Shown here one piece after another: positions 51,697 to 56,620 of a stretch of 56,620 bases of DNA. How positions within the stretch are numbered: the stretch's first letter is position 1; each line of letters opens with the position of its first letter. A model generated the notes under the pieces. That model was not told the DNA's origin, made no database searches, and saw only the letters and a program-made list of their open reading frames with translations. The DNA lies in the NCBI RefSeq assembly GCF_018413525.1, contig NZ_JAHCDD010000034.1, positions 1 through 56,620 on the forward strand. The letters run 5' to 3'. A program made the position numbers and the translations under genes. Origin of the DNA: Acidovorax sp. CCYZU-2555 (GTDB lineage Bacteria > Pseudomonadota > Gammaproteobacteria > Burkholderiales > Burkholderiaceae_C).

Positions 51697-51710
51697 TCAA
51701 TAGCTGTCAC

Positions 51711-52439
51711 ATGCCAAACACCTATTCCCCGTCGGAACACACCGCTACCTCCAGCGAACGGCTGTTGGGCGACAAGGTCTATGAAGACCTCCTGCAACTG
51801 CTGGGCACACCCGGTTTCGAGCCGCGCGCGCGCATGCCCGGAGAGACCGCGCTGTCGCAGCGCCTGGGGGTGTCACGGCCCGTGCTGCGCCAGGCACTGG
51901 CCCGCTTGCGCGACGAAGGCCGCATCTACGCGCGCAAGGGTTCGGGCACCTTCGTCACCGACGCCATGCCGCAGGCACGCCCGGTCTCGGTCGACACCTT
52001 GAAGAACATCGCCGACATCCGCGACTTTCTGGAGTTCCGCCTGTTCATCGAAGGCGAAGCCGCGGCCCAGGCAGCGCGCAAGCGAACGGCAGAACAAATG
52101 CACCACATCAGGCGCTGCAGGGAACGCTTCGATCAGGCGCTGGCCGAAGGCAGTGAAGCGGTGGAGGAAGACGTGGCCTTCCACGACGCCGTTGCCCAGG
52201 CCTGCGGCAATCGCTTCTTCAGCATGACGATGACCGCGCTGGCACCGCAGACGCGCTTCAGCATAGGCCTCTCACGCAGCCTCGCCGGACGACCCCAAGG
52301 CGAGCGGCGCGACAGCGTATGCCATGAGCACGCGGCCGTGGAACTGGCCATCGAAAGGGGCGATGCCGGTGCCGCACGCCAGGCGATGGAGAAGCATTTG
52401 CGCGGCGGCATCGATAGACTTTTCGGGCATGCGGTGTGA
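51711..52439 (+). CDS. GntR-family (FadR subfamily) regulator
   Basis: This 242-residue regulator has a winged helix (residues 17-85: LLGDKVYEDLLQLLGTPGFE; LGVSRPVLRQALARLRDEGR; GSGTFV) and an all-helical FCD effector domain (about 100-235, with the metal-site residues in FHDAVAQACGN and CHEHAAVELAIERGD). FadR-subfamily proteins with FCD domains usually repress sugar-acid or organic-acid catabolism. It is divergent from the enolase-superfamily operon, its presumed target. Confidence 0.92.
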   Translation: MPNTYSPSEHTATSSERLLGDKVYEDLLQLLGTPGFEPRARMPGETALSQRLGVSRPVLRQALARLRDEGRIYARKGSGTFVTDAMPQARPVSVDTLKNIADIRDFLEFRLFIEGEAAAQAARKRTAEQMHHIRRCRERFDQALAEGSEAVEEDVAFHDAVAQACGNRFFSMTMTALAPQTRFSIGLSRSLAGRPQGERRDSVCHEHAAVELAIERGDAGAARQAMEKHLRGGIDRLFGHAV

Positions 52440-52806
52440 GCGTGAAATACGGCGGTCCGTGTCTGCGTTCGGATGACCCATAGCCTCAGGTACGGTTCAA
52501 GACCCCGCCGAAACAGAAAAGCCTGCTAGCCAACGCCAGCAGGCTTTTTCGTTTGCGAAAAGTGAACTGAAACATAGCCAATGCCACATAAACGCTGTCA
52601 CTGCGGTGCATATCGTCGACTTTGAGTTCGTTGCATGTGGCTCGGGTCGAACCCCAGCGGAACAGAAAAGTGAAATGCGGCCACCGCAATCCATGCTGCT
52701 CATCATGAGCAAGATGTCTGTGTAACGAGATGTTGACCTACGAGGAGATCATGTCCAAGCGTCAAGAATAGTTCCCACTGGTCACATGCCAGTCATGAAA
52801 GCCGTT
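52440..52806. other. Intergenic region with an imperfect 29-bp direct repeat
   Basis: Apart from the terminator at 52518-52549, this 367-bp stretch holds a pair of similar 28-29-bp segments at 52493-52521 and 52642-52670, both ending AACAGAAAAG. A short frame before 52770 (MSKRQE then stop) might be a gene remnant. No convincing gene. Confidence 0.45.
52518..52549 (+). terminator. Intrinsic terminator downstream of the GntR gene
   Basis: AAAGCCTGCT pairs with AGCAGGCTTT over 10 bp around a 10-nt loop, followed by TT; the A-rich left flank makes it bidirectional. Confidence 0.85.
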
Positions 52807-53010
52807 ATGAGCAACAAGCACGCTTCTCTCAACCCATCGCCGCAAGGCGCTCCGCTGGAGTGGGCCAAGGCCCAGACCAGCGCACGCATCTCGTACCCCG
52901 ACGGCGTCCCCGACCGCCTGAGCTGGCGAGCGCGCGAAACGTACACCGGCAGCGAGCTCTCCTATCGCAGCCGACAGGCCAGAACGATCATCTCGTTGAC
53001 CAGCAAGTAA
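52807..53010 (+). CDS. Small basic hypothetical protein
   Basis: This 67-residue frame starts MSNKHASLNPSPQGAPLEWA and ends in an Arg/Ser/Tyr-rich segment (ARETYTGSELSYRSRQARTI). No membrane segment or recognised domain. An in-frame ATG lies 21 bp earlier. Codon use resembles the genome but the frame has no clear ribosome site, so support is modest. Confidence 0.4.
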   Translation: MSNKHASLNPSPQGAPLEWAKAQTSARISYPDGVPDRLSWRARETYTGSELSYRSRQARTIISLTSK

Positions 53011-53078
53011 CGGCGAAATTTTCAACCCCGACTGCGTGCCCTTGCGGCACGCATCCACAGAACTCGATGGTTCCAGCC

Positions 53079-53177
53079 ATGAAAATCCTGTTTTATCTTT
53101 TGTTATGGGTTTCGTTTATGACGTTTGGCTTTGTGGCGGCGATTGCCACCAAAAGCCAGATGCTGCATCTCATTTGA
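53079..53177 (+). CDS. 32-residue hydrophobic peptide
   Basis: The frame reads MKILFYLLLWVSFMTFGFVA and continues for 12 residues (AIATKSQMLHLI). It is one membrane-spanning helix with a single Lys at the N-terminus. It stands 68 bp after the small basic protein. It may be a real membrane microprotein or chance; no family recognised. Confidence 0.3.
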   Translation: MKILFYLLLWVSFMTFGFVAAIATKSQMLHLI

Positions 53178-53228
53178 TTTGAGCGGTTCCGCTTGCCCAA
53201 TCAAACAAGCGAAAGTCGCAGCAGCAGA

Positions 53229-53771
53229 TCACTGGTCATTTCTGGTTGACGATGCAATAACATTGCGCAAATTTGGTCGCAGACAGGCGTCCAGCAATGC
53301 AGCGACATCGGCATAGATGCCCGGGCATTTCTCTTCGCGCGGCCCGGCCACATTGAGCACGCCGAAATTCCCATCTGTGAGCCACACCCTGATTTCCTGG
53401 ATCACGCTATCCAAACTAAACGCATCAAGTTGAGCAACCAGATGCGGTTTTCCCAAGGTGCGTGCAAAACGCACTGTCTGAAGCGTTCCGCCCGCCAACA
53501 TTCCAGTATTGAAAATCAAAGTGGCGTCGCTGTCGCGAATGTTCAATTTGGTGCGCTGGCGGTAACCCGTCGAATCTGTTTCGCGAAGCTGGTAATGCGC
53601 AGCCAGCGGCCCGTCCGCCGCCAAACGACCTTTCGGACACCACCCTCCATGGGGCACTGTGCGTCGGCGCGCCCAATCAAGCGCTGCACGATCGACACCC
53701 GTCTGGCCTCCGGACGCGATCTCGGCGACCAGCCATTGTTCGGTGCCAGCGGCAGCGATCAGCGCATGCAT
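53229..53771 (-). CDS. YpsA-like putative molybdenum-carrier-family protein
   Basis: This 180-residue protein contains IASGGQTGVDRAALDWARRR and GGWCPKGRLAADGPLAAHY, the signature of the putative molybdenum carrier/YpsA group of SLOG-like Rossmann proteins, plus DATLIFNTGMLAGGTLQTV. Related SLOG proteins bind nucleotide-like ligands, and some work in stress or conflict systems. Start is the ATG at 53771; a TTG two codons earlier is the alternative. It follows a 26-residue frame by 2 bp, so the two may be translated together. Confidence 0.8.
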   Translation of the reverse strand: MHALIAAAGTEQWLVAEIASGGQTGVDRAALDWARRRTVPHGGWCPKGRLAADGPLAAHYQLRETDSTGYRQRTKLNIRDSDATLIFNTGMLAGGTLQTVRFARTLGKPHLVAQLDAFSLDSVIQEIRVWLTDGNFGVLNVAGPREEKCPGIYADVAALLDACLRPNLRNVIASSTRNDQ

Positions 53772-53773
53772 CC

Positions 53774-53854
53774 TCAAAACACCCCGTAGCGGTAAGCGAA
53801 GTACGCCGCAGCCAGAACGCCAATGAGGGCGAGGATGGTCATGATTCTTGGCAT
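53774..53854 (-). CDS. 26-residue membrane microprotein
   Basis: The frame reads MPRIMTILALIGVLAAAYFA and ends YRYGVF, a single membrane helix. GGAG lies 5 nt before the ATG. It is immediately upstream of the YpsA-like gene on the same strand. Confidence 0.45.
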   Translation of the reverse strand: MPRIMTILALIGVLAAAYFAYRYGVF

Positions 53855-53957
53855 ATGCGCTCCGGTGATTGAAGGGACTGAGCGCCGCCCCATTGCTTGG
53901 GTTGCACGGCAGCCTCCACGCCTAAGGCGGCCGCCACTCATACAAACAAGTTAAACA

Positions 53958-54053
53958 TCAATAGCCATCCATGTCGCGAGACAGCGTCCAGATTCCCCAA
54001 ACGACCAACCCCACCAGCACGACAATGCCGATGCCGATAATCCAGGCGATCAT
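53958..54053 (-). CDS. 31-residue membrane microprotein
   Basis: The frame reads MIAWIIGIGIVVLVGLVVWG and ends IWTLSRDMDGY, a single membrane helix with a short charged tail. GGAGGGA lies close upstream, a stronger ribosome site than most genes here. It lies 103 bp upstream of the other microprotein on the same strand. Confidence 0.5.
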   Translation of the reverse strand: MIAWIIGIGIVVLVGLVVWGIWTLSRDMDGY

Positions 54054-54403
54054 TTCTTCCCTCCGTTACGAACCAGCCACTGCAGGAGCGCGGCCACCTT
54101 TTTTTTGCGTCGATCTCATCGCAAGCTGCATCGACACCGGGAGTGTGCCCGAGCGGGGCCTTCTTGTAGCAGGGAGCGCGCTTGGCGCATCACATTTTTT
54201 GGACTGGGGCGTCTTGCACGAGTGATGAGGCAGCTACGTGGACCAACCGATAGGCTGCCAAGTAGCCGAAAAAAGACAGTCAACCAGCCGAGGCAATGAG
54301 AGCCGCCTGACGAATCGCGACGGAAAGTGCTGCCGACGACGTCCCCCCAGATTTGAGTAGCAGAAGGACTTGGAGTCCAATCCCAAACGACAGGAGATTG
54401 GAT

Positions 54404-54667
54404 GTGAAAAAGCGATTTAGCGAAGAACAGATCATTGGCTTCCTGAGGGAAGCTGAATCAGGGCTGCCGGTGGCAGAGTTGTGCCGCAGGCATGGCTTCT
54501 CGGAAGCCAGCTACTACCTGTGGCGCAGCAAGTTTGGCGGCATGACGGTCTCGGATGCCAAACGACTCAAGGAGCTGGAAACCGAGAATGCTCGACTCAA
54601 GCGCCTGCTGGCCGACGCCATGTTGGAGAACGAGGTCACGAAAGAGGCCTTGCGAAAAAAGTGGTGA
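54404..54667 (+). CDS. IS3-family OrfA (transposase N-terminal HTH protein)
   Basis: This 87-residue protein contains [20 protein letters not shown] and [20 protein letters not shown], the IS3-family helix-turn-helix, followed by a leucine-zipper-like coiled coil ([20 protein letters not shown]). The start is a GTG (VKKRFSEEQ) 8 nt after GGAG. The stop lies just after an A6G slippery run (54655-54661), where ribosomes can shift by -1 into OrfB. Confidence 0.9.
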   Translation: MKKRFSEEQIIGFLREAESGLPVAELCRRHGFSEASYYLWRSKFGGMTVSDAKRLKELETENARLKRLLADAMLENEVTKEALRKKW

Positions 54668-55494
54668 GCGCATCCGCAAGGCGGGAACTGGTGCGCCACA
54701 TGAACGGCCAAGGGCTAAGCGAACGACGAGCACTGCGCGTCGTTGGCATGAGCCCCAGCGCCTACCGCTATCAACCAGTGACGGATCGCAACTGCGTCCT
54801 CAGGCAGAAGATCATCGCCTTGGCGCAACGCCATCGACGTTACGGCGCCGGCATGATCTATCTGAAGCTGCGCCAAGCCGGCGAGCTGGTGAACCACAAG
54901 CGCGTGGATCGCCTGTATACCCAGGCGGGCCTGCAAGTGAAGAAGCGCAAGCGCAAAAAGATCCCGCTGGCCCAGCGGCACCCTTTGGAGCGCCCGACTG
55001 CGGCCAACCAGGTGTGGTCCATGGACTTCGTGTTCGACCGCACGGCCGAAGGGCGCAGTATCAAGAGCTTGACCGTGATTGATGACGCTACGCACGAGGC
55101 GGTAGCCATCGTGCCGGAGCGTGCACTGAGTGGCAACCAACTGGTGCGTATCTTGGAGCAGTTGGCCAGTACGCGGGGGCTGCCCAAGGCGATCCGAACC
55201 GACAACGGCAAGGAGTTCTGCGGCCGCGCGATGGTGAGTTGGGCGCATGCACGGGGTGTGCAACTGTTCCTGATCGAACCGGGCAAGCCCAACCAGAACG
55301 CTTACGTCGAATCATTCAACGGGAGGTTCCGCGATGAATGCCTGAATGAGCATTGGTTCACGAGCCTGGCGCACGCCCGGGTGATCGTAGAAGCCTGGCG
55401 CCGGGAATACAACGAGGAGCGTCCCAAGAAGGTACTTGGCGGGTTGACCCCAGCGGCCTATGCCCAGAGGCTGATCCAAAACCAGTTAAATTAA
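54661..55494 (+). CDS. IS3-family OrfB (DDE transposase)
   Basis: This integrase-core frame contains the DDE residues in [23 protein letters not shown] and [20 protein letters not shown]. It is in the -1 frame relative to OrfA and is normally made as an OrfAB fusion through frameshifting at AAAAAAG; a GTG at 54661 could also start OrfB alone. The N-terminal part ([37 protein letters not shown]) is the usual HTH_21 region. Uninterrupted. Confidence 0.9.
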   Translation: MVSASARRELVRHMNGQGLSERRALRVVGMSPSAYRYQPVTDRNCVLRQKIIALAQRHRRYGAGMIYLKLRQAGELVNHKRVDRLYTQAGLQVKKRKRKKIPLAQRHPLERPTAANQVWSMDFVFDRTAEGRSIKSLTVIDDATHEAVAIVPERALSGNQLVRILEQLASTRGLPKAIRTDNGKEFCGRAMVSWAHARGVQLFLIEPGKPNQNAYVESFNGRFRDECLNEHWFTSLAHARVIVEAWRREYNEERPKKVLGGLTPAAYAQRLIQNQLN

Positions 55495-55538
55495 CCCCGG
55501 ACTCCAAAGCCAAGCGCTACTGAAAATGGGGGACGTCG

Positions 55539-55957
55539 CTGCTACCGCAAATCTTCGATTCGTTGGGTAGTGTTGGGGTTCTGAACTACGCGAAGGCCCT
55601 TGTGCTGGTCCTAATGCTGATCGTGCGTCGCAGAAGTTGAAGGCCTCCGGTGCGGGGCTGGCGCCAGTTCCATTTGCTCGATGTGCTGCAGCTGGGTGCG
55701 ACGTCGCTGTGAACCTAGGTGTTGCCTACCAATGGAAGGTGCTGCATTGTGTTGTTGGAATTCGATTTTCAAAAAATTTCGATTTCCTGATTTTTGAGAG
55801 CAATTAGTCATGATTGCTAGGCACGGGTAACAGTGGGATCACCGTAAGAGTTGACTTAAACTTTTTCACTGTAGGAGATGGCGCGGCTTATTTTGGAAAT
55901 TTGTCTTATCCAAAAAAATTCATTGAATTAGTATCATGAAGAAAACCCGGAGGGATC
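55539..55957. other. AT-richer intergenic region, nothing recognised
   Basis: Between the IS and the next gene there is no frame with coding character. Composition shifts from GC-rich to AT-rich across it, most strongly from about 55740 onward. The last 60 bp hold A/T-rich stretches suited to a promoter. Confidence 0.5.
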
Positions 55958-56518
55958 ATGAAAACAAATTCCATGAAAAATCGGATGGATTTTTATGCGA
56001 GGCCATTTACTCTACTATGGTTCTTTATGGCAGGAATTTCACCTTTGAATGCCCAAGATCTACCGGTGGTGACCGTGACAGGCGGCTATGATAATTATTC
56101 AGGTTTCGGAATGTCGGGTGGATTGGAGTTTTCGCATGGGGCTGGAGAACCATTTAGTGGCTACGGCAGAATGATGGCTTCGTTAAACGCCATAAAATTA
56201 ATGGAAGATGTGCGTTGTATTAATAAGGGTTTTGAGAATACTACGTCCCACTCCCCGGAAATCGATCGATGGATTGCGGCGGAAGCTGTCTACAGGCGAG
56301 TTTCAAGCGGCAGAACCTTATTTGAAAAACTTTTTGGGGCAGACCCAACCCCAAAAGGAACTAATTTTCTGACAGTTACATATGCCGATGGAGGGACAGA
56401 AAATTGGTGGATAGTTGCTCCGCAGTTTTCTACCGCACTTTCGCCATCACCCGTTGCTGGCTCTCTGAAGCAGGGAAGTGGGATTCCTCAGCCGCACCCA
56501 GTGTGCAGAAAGTCTTGA
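55958..56518 (+). CDS. Putative secreted protein of an AT-rich island
   Basis: This 186-residue protein has a signal peptide (hydrophobic core FTLLWFFMAGISPLNA, cleavage after about residue 32), then a Gly/Ser-rich stretch (GGYDNYSGFGMSGGLEFSHG) and a domain with two Cys (in VRCINKGFE and at the C-terminus). GGAGGG precedes the ATG. Base composition and codon use are clearly AT-richer than the genome. The IS3 element lies upstream, so the gene looks acquired. No family recognised; secreted effector or immunity-type proteins are possible but not shown. Confidence 0.7.
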   Translation: MKTNSMKNRMDFYARPFTLLWFFMAGISPLNAQDLPVVTVTGGYDNYSGFGMSGGLEFSHGAGEPFSGYGRMMASLNAIKLMEDVRCINKGFENTTSHSPEIDRWIAAEAVYRRVSSGRTLFEKLFGADPTPKGTNFLTVTYADGGTENWWIVAPQFSTALSPSPVAGSLKQGSGIPQPHPVCRKS

Positions 56519-56519
56519 A

Positions 56520-56620
56520 ATGAAAATACAATATAAATATATTATTACCATAACTATTTTTTTAATCCTTTTTTCTTCATTGATTTATTGGCGGGGGGAG
56601 CGTGGACAAGAAAATACGGC
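56520..56620 (+). CDS. Start of a membrane-anchored protein, truncated by window end
   Basis: An open frame begins MKIQYKYIITITIFLILFSS, one base after the previous stop, and runs off the window. It shows an N-terminal signal anchor followed by charged residues. The tight spacing indicates an operon with the secreted-protein gene, and composition is equally AT-rich. Confidence 0.5.
   Translation, partial: MKIQYKYIITITIFLILFSSLIYWRGERGQENT

Larger units (their letters stand above)
54337..55538 (+). mobile_element. IS3-family insertion sequence
   Basis: An element of about 1.2 kb is bounded by inverted repeats. The left end CGACGTCCCCC (54337-54347) is matched at the right end by GGGGGACGTCG (55528-55538), and the similarity extends inward through GAGTAGC/GCTACTG and GGAGTCC/GGACTCC. 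It encodes two overlapping frames typical of IS3. The exact terminal base and the target duplication could not be fixed; flanks show no obvious short direct repeat. Both frames and both ends look intact, so the element may be active. Confidence 0.85.

Noticed and set aside
52491-52521. Possible tRNA 3' end (GGTTCAA-like T-loop followed by a terminator)
   Set aside because: No T-stem pairing, no anticodon arm and no acceptor stem can be built upstream.
53971-54225. Plus-strand frame of 84 codons near the microproteins
   Set aside because: It lacks a ribosome site and domain character, and overlaps the better-supported 31-residue minus-strand frame.
1-56620. CRISPR array, prophage or rRNA/tRNA genes
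   Set aside because: No regularly spaced identical repeats, no phage structural genes and no rRNA or complete tRNA structures were seen.

Overview
The window is about 56 kb of high-GC DNA with the gene habits of a Comamonadaceae-type betaproteobacterium (order Burkholderiales). It has three tripartite-tricarboxylate (Bug/TctC) solute receptors, many LysR regulators beside small catabolic operons, a Burkholderia-type FAD glucose dehydrogenase, and an intergenic repeat family of the kind common in this group. The assignment rests on gene content and composition only.

Layout. (1) 1-6007: a LysR-CoA transferase pair facing a Bug receptor-M20 hydrolase pair, plus a truncated LysR gene at the window edge. 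(2) 6357-10631: nasT and the nitrate ABC importer nrtABC. (3) 10639-15068: LysR facing a gamma-glutamyltransferase-like enzyme, a Bug receptor and a GAF protein. (4) 15475-19816: an Lrp-type regulator facing putA. (5) 19939-25063: FAD electron-transfer protein, nasA and cobA for assimilatory nitrate reduction. (6) 25417-36603: mostly independent small genes, including oleate hydratase, DUF1993, DUF411, a Q/N-rich protein, an SGNH esterase with LysR, a diguanylate cyclase, a TerB-like protein and several membrane microproteins. (7) 36738-42811, minus strand: a TPP riboswitch followed by LuxE-like, LuxC-like, ABC ATPase, permease and NMT1/ThiY-type binding protein genes and a short-chain dehydrogenase. 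(8) 42885-48112: a Phd/RelE pair, a YbaY-like lipoprotein and a three-subunit FAD glucose dehydrogenase. (9) 48342-52439: a sugar-acid catabolic operon facing its GntR regulator. (10) 52440-56620: a variable tail with small ORFs, a YpsA-like protein, an IS3-family element and AT-rich cargo.

Two systems stand out. The first is the TPP-riboswitch operon. An acid-activating and reducing pair of the LuxE/LuxC type, with both family cysteines present, sits in one apparent transcript with a thiamin-precursor-type ABC importer and an SDR. This suggests uptake and reduction of an oxidised (carboxylate) thiamin fragment back to an alcohol. The second is the nitrate regulon. nrtABC and the nas operon each have a sigma-54 promoter, then a leader RNA that starts with a hexaloop hairpin of the ANTAR-target kind and ends in a terminator. 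The two leaders share a 12-base block, and nasT, the ANTAR protein expected to read them, lies next door under its own sigma-54 promoter. No nasS and no sirohaem nitrite reductase are in the window.

A dispersed intergenic repeat of up to about 270 bp occurs at four operon boundaries, and its copies are annotated separately.
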